A program made the position numbers and the translations under genes. Below, piece by piece: positions 50,405 through 57,697 of a DNA stretch of 64,000 nucleotides. How positions within the stretch are numbered: position 1 is the first letter of the stretch; each line of letters starts with the position of its first letter. Location of the stretch: NCBI GenBank assembly GCA_963699225.1, contig OY969423.1, forward strand, positions 2,728,001-2,792,000, read 5' to 3'. Source of the stretch: VRUE01 sp963699225 (GTDB taxonomy: Bacteria > Actinomycetota > Thermoleophilia > Solirubrobacterales > 70-9). The notes beneath the pieces are model-generated. The model was not told the DNA's origin, ran no database searches, and saw only the letters and a list, made by a program, of their open reading frames with translations.

Positions 50405-50881
50405 TCAGGCGGCCGTGCTGACCGTGACGCGAGGCTCGGCGCCGTCGGCTTGGCCGCCGAAGGCGACCAGCTCGGCCAGGGTGGTGCCCGAGAGGGCTTT
50501 GGTCACGCCGCCCTGCACGCGCATCCACAGCAGCTTGGTCGAACAGGCGTGGTCGCCGTCGTCCTCGTGCGAGCAGAGCACTTTGCCGTCGGGCGTGTCA
50601 TGGAAGCACTCCATCGGCGCGATCTGCCCTTCGAGCGCCTCGACCACCGCGTCCATGGTGATCTCCTCCGCCGGTTTGGCCAGGCGGTAACCGCCGTGCG
50701 CACCGCGGGTGGAGGTGACCAGGCCGGCCTTGCGCAGCTTCGCGACCAGGTGCTCGAGATAGGAGAGCGGCAGCCGCTCCGCCTCGGCGACTGAGCTCAG
50801 CGAGATCGGCGCCGAGCTGGGCTGACGGCCCAGCTCAACCATCAGGCGCACCCCGTACTCAGCTTTGGTCGAGAACAGCAC
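50405..50881 (-). CDS. Rrf2-family transcriptional regulator (SUF regulator)
   Basis: A 158-residue winged-helix regulator. The N-terminus MLFSTKAEYGVRLMVELGRQ and PLSYLEHLVAKLRKAGLVTSTRGAHGGYRL form the DNA-binding module. Three cysteines in MECFHDTP, KVLCSHED and DHACSTK (spacing about 12 and 9) fit a cluster-binding sensor as in IscR/SufR types. It precedes sufC and likely represses the suf units when clusters are sufficient. GTG start; TAGGAT, 7 nt before it, overlaps the operator-like dyad, so autoregulation and leaderless start are expected. Confidence 0.93.
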   Translation of the reverse strand: MLFSTKAEYGVRLMVELGRQPSSAPISLSSVAEAERLPLSYLEHLVAKLRKAGLVTSTRGAHGGYRLAKPAEEITMDAVVEALEGQIAPMECFHDTPDGKVLCSHEDDGDHACSTKLLWMRVQGGVTKALSGTTLAELVAFGGQADGAEPRVTVSTAA

Positions 50882-50887
50882 GGACTA

Positions 50888-50910
50888 AATCCTACTGAAG
50901 CGGTCGGTTA
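50888..50910. promoter_or_regulatory. Putative Rrf2 operator overlapping rrf2 promoter
   Basis: AATCCTACT (50888-50896), spacer GAAGC, GGTCGGTTA (50902-50910). The left half is identical to the site before the ferredoxin gene; the right half is less conserved. On the minus strand TAGGAT within the left arm is a -10 box 7 nt before the rrf2 GTG. The right arm overlaps the stop codon of the MFS gene. Confidence 0.55.
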
Positions 50911-52353
50911 TGCGGCTTCCGTCGTCGCCTCTTTGCCCAGCTCCATATGCGCCCGGCTGTCGCTGCCGCGGATCAGGACCAGGGTCAGCACGAAGCCGAG
51001 CGCCGCGATCACCGCTCCGCCGAGGAAGGCCGCTTGGAAGCCTTCGGTGAGGGCGCTGAGGTGATCCGAGCCGGTGGAGGTCGCGTCGCTGGTGGCGGAG
51101 ATCGCCACGGCGGAGAGCACTGCGAGGCCGAGCGCGCCGCCGACCTGTTGCGAGGTGTTGATCAGGCCGCTGGCGAGGCCGGCCTCGTTCTCGTCGACTC
51201 CGGAGACGGCGGCGATCGTCGTCGTCACGAAGGCGAAACCGAGTCCGGCCGCGGCGAACAGCGACGGGCCGAGGATGTCGGCGAGGAAGCTGCCACCGAC
51301 CGAGACCCGGCTGAACCAGGCGAGGCCGATGACGATGAAGAGCAGCCCCACGGCAAGCACCGGCTTGTAGCCGAGCTTGGTCACCAGCTGGGAGGCGATT
51401 CCGGCCGAGGCCATGATCACCAGGGCCAGCGGCAGGTAAGAGAGCCCGGCGTGGATCGCGCTGTAGCCGAGCACCTGCTGCATATATAGGGAGATGAAGA
51501 AGAACATCGAGAAGAGCGAGGCGCCGACCAGCAGGCCGACCACGTTGGCCCCAGTCAGGGTGCGGATGCGGAAGATCGAGAAGGGGACCAGCGGTTTACT
51601 CGCCCGCAGCTCGATCGCGATGAAGGCCGCCATCAGCAGCAAGGAGAGCACGATCAGGCCGATCGTCCGTGTCGAGCCCCAGCCGACGCTGTTGGCGTCG
51701 ACCAGCGCGTAGACCAGGATCGAGAGGGCGGCGGTGACGGTGACCGCGCCGGCGACGTCGAAGACCCGCTTCTCCCCCTCCATGCGGGTTTCGGCGAGCA
51801 GTCGCGGCGAGAGCACGAAGGCGATCAGGCTGACCGGCACGTTGACCCAGAGCACCCACTCCCAGCCGAGGCCGTCGGTGAGGATGCCGCCGAGCAGGAC
51901 GCCGGCAGCGCCGCCCGAGCCCGCCACCGCGCCCCAGACCCCGAGCGCCTTGTTGCGCTCCGATCCGTCGCTGAAGGTGGTGGTGACGATCGAGAGCGCG
52001 GCGGGGGAGATGATCGCGGCGCCGAGTCCCTGGGCGGCGCGGGCGACGATCAGCTGCCCCTCCGTGGCGGAGAAGCCGGCGGCAAGCGAGGCGACCGCGA
52101 CCAGCAGCAGGCCGGCCATGAAGACCTTGCGCCGGCCAACGAGGTCGGCGGTGCGGCCACCGAGCAGCAGGAAGCCGCCGAAGGTGAGCACGTAAGCGTT
52201 GACCACCCAGGGCAGGTTCTCCTGGGAGAAGTCGAGCGCTTTGCCGATCGTCGGCAACGCCACGTTGACGATCGAGGCGTCGAGGACGACGACGAACTGC
52301 GCCGAGCAGAGCAGGATCAGCGCCAGCCAGCGCTTTTCCTTGTAGTCGTTCAC
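50908..52353 (-). CDS. MFS drug exporter, DHA2 (EmrB/QacA) family
   Basis: A 481-residue exporter with 14 predicted TM helices. Motif D1/A are visible: LDASIVNVALPTIGKALDFS, then GRTADLVGRRKVFMAG, and motif C GAVAGSGGAAGVLLGGILTDGLGWEWVLWVN. DHA2 proteins export drugs or amphiphilic compounds with protons. The GTG overlaps the stop of the upstream NarL-type regulator by 4 nt, so expression is likely under the same signal. Substrate unknown. Confidence 0.93.
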   Translation of the reverse strand: MNDYKEKRWLALILLCSAQFVVVLDASIVNVALPTIGKALDFSQENLPWVVNAYVLTFGGFLLLGGRTADLVGRRKVFMAGLLLVAVASLAAGFSATEGQLIVARAAQGLGAAIISPAALSIVTTTFSDGSERNKALGVWGAVAGSGGAAGVLLGGILTDGLGWEWVLWVNVPVSLIAFVLSPRLLAETRMEGEKRVFDVAGAVTVTAALSILVYALVDANSVGWGSTRTIGLIVLSLLLMAAFIAIELRASKPLVPFSIFRIRTLTGANVVGLLVGASLFSMFFFISLYMQQVLGYSAIHAGLSYLPLALVIMASAGIASQLVTKLGYKPVLAVGLLFIVIGLAWFSRVSVGGSFLADILGPSLFAAAGLGFAFVTTTIAAVSGVDENEAGLASGLINTSQQVGGALGLAVLSAVAISATSDATSTGSDHLSALTEGFQAAFLGGAVIAALGFVLTLVLIRGSDSRAHMELGKEATTEAA

Positions 52354-52982
52354 GGCTCGATCAGCCCGCGGCGAATCGCGTAGCGGACCAGCTCGACCCG
52401 GTCGCGCATGCCGAGCTTGCGCATCGCGTTGGCACGGTGGTTCTCGACCGTCTTCTCGGAGAGGTGGAGGACCTCGGCGATCTGCTTTGTCGTGTGCGCC
52501 TCGGCGACCAGCTTGACCACTTCCTCCTCACGCGGGGTCAGATCCTCTTCACCGCTTGATCCCCGCTCCAGTACGTCCTTAATCAGGGTCCGCTGGGCCT
52601 CCGGAGTGAGGAACGGCTCACCGCGCTCGACCGCCCGGATCGCCGCCAGCAGGTCGGTATCGGCCTGGGCCTTGAGCACGTAGCCCGAGGCGCCCGCCTT
52701 GAGCGCCTCGAAGAGATAGCGCTCGTCGTCGTGCATAGAGAGGATCAGCACCGAGACCTCGGGCGCCTGTCGCTTGATCTCCCGCGTCGCCTGCAGCCCG
52801 GTCAGCTTCGGCATCTTCACGTCGAGAATCGCCAGGTCCGGCCGCTCGCGTACCGCTAGATCCCGCGCTTCAGCCCCGTCAGCGGCCTCGGCGACCACCT
52901 CGAGGTCGGCCTGTCTCTCGAGCAGCAGCCGGATCCCCGAGCGCACGATCCCGTGGTCGTCAGCGATCAGCACGCGCAACAT
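52350..52982 (-). CDS. NarL/FixJ-family response regulator
   Basis: A 210-residue two-domain regulator. Receiver: D8-D9 in LIADDH, phosphoacceptor D54 (AILDVKMPKLTG), S82 and K104 (YVLKAQ). The C-terminal LuxR-type helix-turn-helix is EDLTPREEEVVKLVAEAHTTKQIAEVLHLSEKTVENHRANAMRKLG. Start at MLRVLIADDHG; a longer frame upstream crosses the hairpin and the divergent gene and is rejected. It is in operon with the MFS exporter; a suitable NarL-type kinase lies 1 kb away. Confidence 0.95.
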   Translation of the reverse strand: MLRVLIADDHGIVRSGIRLLLERQADLEVVAEAADGAEARDLAVRERPDLAILDVKMPKLTGLQATREIKRQAPEVSVLILSMHDDERYLFEALKAGASGYVLKAQADTDLLAAIRAVERGEPFLTPEAQRTLIKDVLERGSSGEEDLTPREEEVVKLVAEAHTTKQIAEVLHLSEKTVENHRANAMRKLGMRDRVELVRYAIRRGLIEP

Positions 52983-53042
52983 GGGCTCAGTCTGCCAATC
53001 GCTGCACCTAGGAGGAGAGCGGGCGTCGAGGGAGAGTCTCGA

Positions 53043-53089
53043 GGCTTGGCGACTTACCTCCCCCTCATGGGAGGGAAAGTCGCCAAGCC
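53043..53089. repeat. Long inverted repeat over start of AbiEi/DUF559 gene
   Basis: GGCTTGGCGACTT (53043-53055) and AAGTCGCCAAGCC (53077-53089) are perfect 13-bp arms; inside, CCTCCC (53057-53062) pairs with GGGAGG (53069-53074). The loop holds the ATG at 53067. The RNA hairpin would hide the start codon; as DNA the palindrome may be a mobile or recognised element. Confidence 0.7.
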
Positions 53090-53972
53090 CGACCTGCGGA
53101 TCGCGGAAACGGCCAGAAAACAGCACGGGGTGGTGTCGATCGAACAGCTGCGCCGATTCGGTCTCAGCGAAAAAGCGATCGCTCGCCGCGTGGACGGAGG
53201 ATTGCTGCACCGCGTGCATCGCGGGGTTTTCGCGGCCGGGCACCTCGCGCTCGCGCCTGAGGGCCGCTGGCTTGCAGCTGTTCATGCTCTTGGCGGAGGG
53301 CCGGGTGGCGGTGGATCGGTCCTGGAGCACTGGGGAGCGGCCGTCAGTCATCGAAGCGCGCTATCGCTGTGGGGCCTGCTTCCTGTCAATCAGGCTCCCT
53401 GTGATGTCATCGTCGCCGGCAACGGAGGCAAGGCGCGGCGCTCCGGGATCCGCGTTCACCGCTCGCTCACTCTCGTGCCGGGAGACGTGACGCTTCATCG
53501 CGGAATCCCCGTCACGACTCCGGCGCGAACGATTGCGGACCTGCGCGAAGCGATCTCCACTCATCGCCGCGGCGCTATCGCTGGCCACGAACTGCGCAAG
53601 GCGATCCGCCAGGCAAACGTCCTCGGTCTGCCGATCGACCAGAGGGATGCCAAGGTTCGGACCCGCAGCGATCTGGAGGGAGACTTCCTGCGGCTATGTC
53701 GTCATCACCGACTGCCACCACCTGAGGTCAACGTTCGCATCGGGCCCTACCTCGTTGACTTCTTCTGGCGGGAACGGCGGTTTGTGGTTGAAACAGACAG
53801 CTACCTCTACCATCGCGGCGAAGTGGCATTTCAGGACGATCACGCTCGTGACCTGGAGTTGATGCGCCGCGGCTTCGAGGTGCTGCGACTCTCTGAACTA
53901 CAGCTAGGCGCAGAGCCGGATCGGGTGGCGGAGGTTCTGGCCACGAAGCTCACCGCGACAGAGACGGGATGA
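53067..53972 (+). CDS. AbiEi-like antitoxin domain fused to DUF559 nuclease-like domain
   Basis: A 301-residue protein. Residues about 10-75 are a winged-helix AbiEi-type module (IAETARKQHGVVSIEQLRRFGLSEKAIARRV, LHRVHRGVFAAGH). The middle (AAVSHRSALSLWGLLP, VTTPARTIADLREA) is typical of these fused proteins. The C-terminal DUF559 has the Vsr/PD-(D/E)XK pattern NVRIGPYLVDFFWRERRFVVETD with D and E-x-D, then DDHARDLELMRRGFEVLRLSELQL. No AbiEii toxin is adjacent, so it is not a classical AbiE pair. ATG 53067 is in the hairpin loop; TTG 53046 is an alternative. The end overlaps the convergent kinase gene. Confidence 0.78.
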   Translation: MGGKVAKPDLRIAETARKQHGVVSIEQLRRFGLSEKAIARRVDGGLLHRVHRGVFAAGHLALAPEGRWLAAVHALGGGPGGGGSVLEHWGAAVSHRSALSLWGLLPVNQAPCDVIVAGNGGKARRSGIRVHRSLTLVPGDVTLHRGIPVTTPARTIADLREAISTHRRGAIAGHELRKAIRQANVLGLPIDQRDAKVRTRSDLEGDFLRLCRHHRLPPPEVNVRIGPYLVDFFWRERRFVVETDSYLYHRGEVAFQDDHARDLELMRRGFEVLRLSELQLGAEPDRVAEVLATKLTATETG

Positions 53973-54927
53973 CAAGACGGACGGTGGTGCCGTGCTCAGG
54001 GCGGGACTCGATCGTCAGCTTGGCACCGATCAGGAGGGCGCGCTCGCGCATGCCGGCGATGCCGAGGCCGCCCTCAGACTCGTCGAAGGCGAAGCCGCGG
54101 CCGTCGTCACTGACGTTGAGCTCGACGCCGTCGTCTTCGTTGCGGCGCAGCCGTACCGTGACGTTCTTCGCCTCGCTGTGGCGGGTCGCATTCGAGAGCG
54201 CCTCCTGGGCGACGCGGTAGACGACCAGCTGGGTGTCGTCATCGAGCGTGGAGAAGTCACCCTCGGCCGCGAACTTGGCCTCGATCTCGCCGCGTGCCAG
54301 CTGCTCGACCTGTCCCGCGATGGCGGCGGTGAGGCCGAGGTCGTCGAGTGCGGTGGGGCGGAGCTGGCGAGCCAGCGAGAGCAGCTCCTGCATCGCCTGG
54401 TTGGCCAGTGCCTTGGTCTCGGCCAGTTCGGCCTCCATCTCCGGCGGGGCCGCTTCGCGCGCCGCCTCGAGTCGCAGCAGCAGGCCGGTCAGCGACTGGT
54501 TGACCTCGTCGTGGAGGTCGCGGGCGACGCGGGCGCGCTCCTCCTCCTGCGCCTGCAAGGCGGCAGAGCCCGCTCGCCGGCGCTCGGCTTCCAGGCGCCG
54601 CATCATCCGCAGGAAGGCGAGCTCGATCCGCTCCACCTCCTCGGTCTCGCCGATGCCGTCGATCGAGCGCGGCAGCAGGGGGCCGGGGCGGCTGAGGTCG
54701 ACCTTCTCCATCTCCTCGATCAGCCGCTCCAGCGGGGCGCGGCGGCGGCGCATGATCAGCAGGCCGGTGGCGAGCCCGGCCACCGCAGCCAGCAGGACGA
54801 CGATCACCGCGAGCGTCACCTGGGAGCCACCGATCGCATCGGCCAAGCCTAGGTGGTCCACCGCCGCCAATAGGGGATGGCACCTATGGCCGTCCCGGCA
54901 CGGCGCGCTCATACTGGAGCGACCCAC
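53950..54927 (-). CDS. NarL-type sensor histidine kinase (HisKA_3)
   Basis: A 325-residue kinase with one TM helix (about 37-59, QVTLAVIVVLLAAVAGLATGLLI), a HAMP-like linker (RRAPLERLIEEMEKVDLS), and HisKA_3 with H139 in VARDLHDEVNQSLTGLLLRLE. The ATPase has QEALSNATRHSEAKNV (N box), VSDDGRGFAF (G1) and GGLGIAGMRERA (G2). It has almost no extracellular domain, so it may sense in the membrane. The start is uncertain; a start near residue 28 (LADAIGGSQ) is also possible. Likely partner: the NarL-type regulator at 52350. Confidence 0.9.
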   Translation of the reverse strand: MGRSSMSAPCRDGHRCHPLLAAVDHLGLADAIGGSQVTLAVIVVLLAAVAGLATGLLIMRRRRAPLERLIEEMEKVDLSRPGPLLPRSIDGIGETEEVERIELAFLRMMRRLEAERRRAGSAALQAQEEERARVARDLHDEVNQSLTGLLLRLEAAREAAPPEMEAELAETKALANQAMQELLSLARQLRPTALDDLGLTAAIAGQVEQLARGEIEAKFAAEGDFSTLDDDTQLVVYRVAQEALSNATRHSEAKNVTVRLRRNEDDGVELNVSDDGRGFAFDESEGGLGIAGMRERALLIGAKLTIESRPEHGTTVRLVIPSLSR

Positions 54928-54947
54928 TAACTAGGAGCACAACCCGC

Positions 54948-55805
54948 ATGAAGACAACCAAGCAGTCGACCTTCGGCGCGACACTTCGCACGACGATCCT
55001 GATGGCCTCGCTCTCGGGGCTGCTGATCGTCATCGGCGCCCTGATCGGCGGTCCCAGTACGGCGGCCCTCTTCCTCGGCATCGCCCTGCTGATCAACCTC
55101 GGCTCCTACTTCTTCAGCGACAAGATGGCGCTGGCGATGAGCCGGGCGAAACCGATCGACGAATCGGAAGCGCCGCGGCTGTATGAGATCGTGCGCGAAC
55201 TGAGCACTCGCGCCGGCCTGCCGATGCCGCGCCTCTACATGATCCCCCAGGACCAGCCCAACGCCTTCGCCACGGGTCGCAACCCCAAACACTCGGCGGT
55301 CGCGGTCACGCGCGGGATCACCAAACTGCTCTCCGAGGACGAGCTGCGCGGCGTGCTCGCCCACGAGCTCACACATATCCGCAATCGCGACATCCTGATC
55401 CAGTCGGTCGCCTCGGCGATCGGCGCGGCGATCACTTACATCGCCTACATGCTGCTCTGGTTTGGCAACGACGACGAGTCGCCGCTGGCCCTGGTCGGCC
55501 AGCTGGCGACCTTCCTGCTGGCGCCGATCGCGGCGAGCATCATTCAGCTGGCGATCTCGCGCCAGCGCGAGTACGCGGCTGACGCCGGGGGCGCGGAAAT
55601 CTGTGGCAACCCCGAGTCGCTGGCCAGTGCTCTGCTGCGTCTCGAGCAAGGAGCAAGCGCAATACCGATGCAGGTCAACCAGGCGGCCGAGCCGCTCTAC
55701 ATCGTCAAGCCCTTCAAGGGCAAAGGCATCGCCGGCCTCTTCTCGACCCACCCCCCGATCGAGGAGCGGGTCAAAAGGCTGCGCCAGATGCGCCCCAGCC
55801 TCTAG
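54948..55805 (+). CDS. htpX: HtpX-like membrane M48 metalloprotease
   Basis: A 285-residue membrane zinc protease for quality control of membrane proteins. TM helices at about 16-34 and 38-56 precede the catalytic H139-E-L-T-H143 (VLAHELTHIRNRD); the third ligand Glu is in SRQREYAADAGGAEI; two more TM helices lie between (AIGAAITYIAYMLLWF, LATFLLAPIAASIIQLAI). The C-terminus FSTHPPIEERVKRLR is family standard. AGGAG ribosome-binding site upstream; strong terminator downstream. Confidence 0.95.
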   Translation: MKTTKQSTFGATLRTTILMASLSGLLIVIGALIGGPSTAALFLGIALLINLGSYFFSDKMALAMSRAKPIDESEAPRLYEIVRELSTRAGLPMPRLYMIPQDQPNAFATGRNPKHSAVAVTRGITKLLSEDELRGVLAHELTHIRNRDILIQSVASAIGAAITYIAYMLLWFGNDDESPLALVGQLATFLLAPIAASIIQLAISRQREYAADAGGAEICGNPESLASALLRLEQGASAIPMQVNQAAEPLYIVKPFKGKGIAGLFSTHPPIEERVKRLRQMRPSL

Positions 55806-55825
55806 GTCACATATCGATACGCCGG

Positions 55826-55851
55826 AAAAGGCCCGCGAGAGCGGGCCTTTT
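55826..55851 (+). terminator. Rho-independent terminator of htpX
   Basis: AAAAGGCCCGC (55826-55836), loop GAGA, GCGGGCCTTTT (55841-55851): perfect 11-bp stem ending in a T-run, 20 nt after the htpX stop. The clearest intrinsic terminator in the window. Confidence 0.9.
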
Positions 55852-55873
55852 CTATGGATACGACGGCGTCCTG

Positions 55874-55903
55874 TTGACCGCAGGCATATTTAAGAACTAA
55901 GCT
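55874..55903 (+). promoter_or_regulatory. Sigma-70-type promoter for tetR gene
   Basis: TTGACC (55874-55879), 18-nt spacer, TAAGCT (55898-55903). The predicted start is about 25 nt before the ATG. GATA and TATC arms around 55916-55928 lie in the leader and could be part of an operator. Confidence 0.5.
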
Positions 55904-55934
55904 GTACGCGAAACGGATAGCCCGTATCGCGACC

Positions 55935-56675
55935 ATGGCCAAGGCCAACGCCAGCTCAAAATCCGACGCGCCCAAGCGCCTCCCACGAGGTCGACACGCG
56001 CTCGATCCCGACGATGTCTTGCGCGACCAGCGCGAACGCTTGCTGGCGGCGGTGCCGGCCGTCGCGGCTGAGCGCGGCTACGAAGCAATGTCGGTGGCCG
56101 ACATCGTCAAGGCCGCCGCCGTCTCCCGCAACGCCTTCTACAAGAACTTCCGCGACAAGCAGGACTGCGCCGCCACCGCCCACGAGCTCGGCCATGAGCG
56201 CCTCTTCGAGGTGCTCTCGATCGGCTGCTACGAGGGCGCGACGATCGAGGAGCGAGTCGGGACCTCGCTCGAAGCGGCACTCGACGTTCTTGCCAAGGAA
56301 CCGGCCCTGGCCCGCTTCCTCTTCGTCGAGGCACCCTCGGGCGGCGACGAGATAGCGCTTCGCTACCACGAGTGGCTCGGTCGCTACGGAACCTTGCTGC
56401 GCTCAGCCGCCCCGAATCTCCCGCCGGAGTCTCTGCCTGAACCCGAGGTCGAGCAGGTGATCGTCGGCGGCATCGCCTCCCGCGTCGCCAGCGAGGTGCT
56501 GCGGGGGAGGGGGGCCAAGCTGCGCGAGCTGGCGGATCCCTTCCTCGAGTACGTCCTCACCTTCTACCGCCTAGACGAGACCGGCCCGCGCGAGGGCCGG
56601 GTCCTGGCATTTGAGCCCGAGCAGTCCGACACCGCCGGGCCCTACGAAGCGCGCCGCAAGCAAGCCGGCGCCTAG
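55935..56675 (+). CDS. TetR-family transcriptional regulator
   Basis: A 246-residue regulator. The helix-turn-helix is RLLAAVPAVAAERGYEAMSVADIVKAAAVSRNAFYKNFRDKQDC at about residues 36-80. The ligand-binding part includes VGTSLEAALDVLAKEPALARFLFVEA and a C-terminal EVEQVIVGGIASRVASEVLRG, typical of large actinobacterial TetR proteins. Ligand unknown. Upstream is a sigma-70-like promoter; downstream, dyads with CGCTCGT half-sites at the collagen-like gene promoter could be its targets. Confidence 0.92.
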   Translation: MAKANASSKSDAPKRLPRGRHALDPDDVLRDQRERLLAAVPAVAAERGYEAMSVADIVKAAAVSRNAFYKNFRDKQDCAATAHELGHERLFEVLSIGCYEGATIEERVGTSLEAALDVLAKEPALARFLFVEAPSGGDEIALRYHEWLGRYGTLLRSAAPNLPPESLPEPEVEQVIVGGIASRVASEVLRGRGAKLRELADPFLEYVLTFYRLDETGPREGRVLAFEPEQSDTAGPYEARRKQAGA

Positions 56676-56690
56676 CTTTCTCAGCAATAC

Positions 56691-56732
56691 CACGCTCGTA
56701 CCCTTGACAAAAGCAAACGAGCGTGTTTACAT
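56691..56732 (+). promoter_or_regulatory. Promoter with overlapping dyad before collagen-like gene
   Basis: TTGACA (56704-56709), 17-nt spacer, TTACAT (56727-56732) form a near-consensus housekeeping promoter. A perfect 9-bp dyad CACGCTCGT (56691-56699) / ACGAGCGTG (56717-56725) brackets the -35 box, a likely operator for a repressor such as the adjacent TetR protein. Another CGCTCGT occurs at about 56736. Confidence 0.65.
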
Positions 56733-56738
56733 CCCGCT

Positions 56739-56869
56739 CGTCTTCTCATAGGTACGAAGACGGTATGGCTAACGCCTAGCAGCACCACAGGGACATAACC
56801 GAGCCTCGAGGAAGCCGCTAAGGGAAGCGGCGGGCAGAGGGGCTCACGGGACAAGGAGAGAGATTTCAG
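56739..56869 (+). promoter_or_regulatory. Structured 5' leader of collagen-like gene
   Basis: About 130 nt from predicted transcription start to the ATG. Stems visible: CGTCTTC (56739-56745) with GAAGACG (56756-56762); GAGCC (56801-56805) with GGCTC (56841-56845) enclosing GCCGCT (56814-56819) with AGCGGC (56826-56831). AAGGAG ribosome-binding site at 56853-56858. The length and paired elements are unusual among the mostly leaderless genes here; a riboswitch or other cis-acting RNA is possible, class unknown. Confidence 0.45.
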
Positions 56870-57610
56870 ATGTTCTCGACGCTACGCACCCGCTTTGGCA
56901 TACCCGGAGTGATCTCGGTTATCGCCCTGGTCTTCGCCATGTTCGGCGGCGCTTACGCCGCCTCCAACTCCTCAGGCGGTGGCAAGGCAACTGCTTCGGC
57001 CAAGGCCAAGAAGGGACCTAGGGGTCCCAAGGGTGCGACCGGCCCGGCTGGCCCACAGGGCCCCGCTGGACCCCAAGGCCCTGCCGGCGCCAAGGGCGAT
57101 GCCGGGTCAAACGGCTCCAATGGGACCAACGGCACCAGCGCCACCACGGCCGCCTACGCGGGTGCCGAATGCGCCAACGGCGGCGTCGAAGTGAAATCGG
57201 TCAGCCCGACCGCTTACGTGTGTAACGGCGAAGACGGTGAAACCGGGTTCACCGAAACATTGCCGACCGGGAAAACTGAGAAAGGGACTTGGGCGTTCGC
57301 CAGAGGACTTGACCAAGGCCCTGTCTGGGTTCCAATCTCTTTCAACATTCCCCTGGCCTCGTCGGTTCCCACGCACTACCTGACCTACGAAGACCAACCG
57401 ACAGCCGAATGCCCAGGAACTTGGGATGAACCGGCTGCCGCAGAAGGCAATCTCTGCATCTACCAAACGCTCGAACTCCAGGGGACCTTTCTCCACACAT
57501 ACAACATGGAAACCGAAACGTTCGAAATCGCTGGTAAAAGCGGAACCGTTCTCAATTTCTCCGGCGCTTCCGGTCAATCAGGAGGAACCTGGGCGGTAAC
57601 CGCACCCTAA
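56870..57610 (+). CDS. Collagen-like repeat surface protein
   Basis: A 246-residue exported or anchored protein. N-terminal hydrophobic segment IPGVISVIALVFAMFGGAYAA serves as signal or anchor. Residues 49-90 contain 14 Gly-X-Y triplets (GPRGPKGATGPAGPQGPAG and on to GSNGSNGTNGTS), which should form a collagen triple helix. A C-terminal beta-rich globular domain of about 150 residues has four cysteines (GAECANG, AYVCNG, AECPGTW, NLCIY). Such proteins trimerise on the cell surface; function unknown. Has its own strong promoter and structured leader. Confidence 0.85.
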   Translation: MFSTLRTRFGIPGVISVIALVFAMFGGAYAASNSSGGGKATASAKAKKGPRGPKGATGPAGPQGPAGPQGPAGAKGDAGSNGSNGTNGTSATTAAYAGAECANGGVEVKSVSPTAYVCNGEDGETGFTETLPTGKTEKGTWAFARGLDQGPVWVPISFNIPLASSVPTHYLTYEDQPTAECPGTWDEPAAAEGNLCIYQTLELQGTFLHTYNMETETFEIAGKSGTVLNFSGASGQSGGTWAVTAP

Positions 57611-57697
57611 ATCACTCGATTTCGGCGGAATTGGTAGCGCCCCGGTCCCGCTGATCGACAGGCCAGGCGAAGACACAGATTGAAGGCGAGGAGAGTC

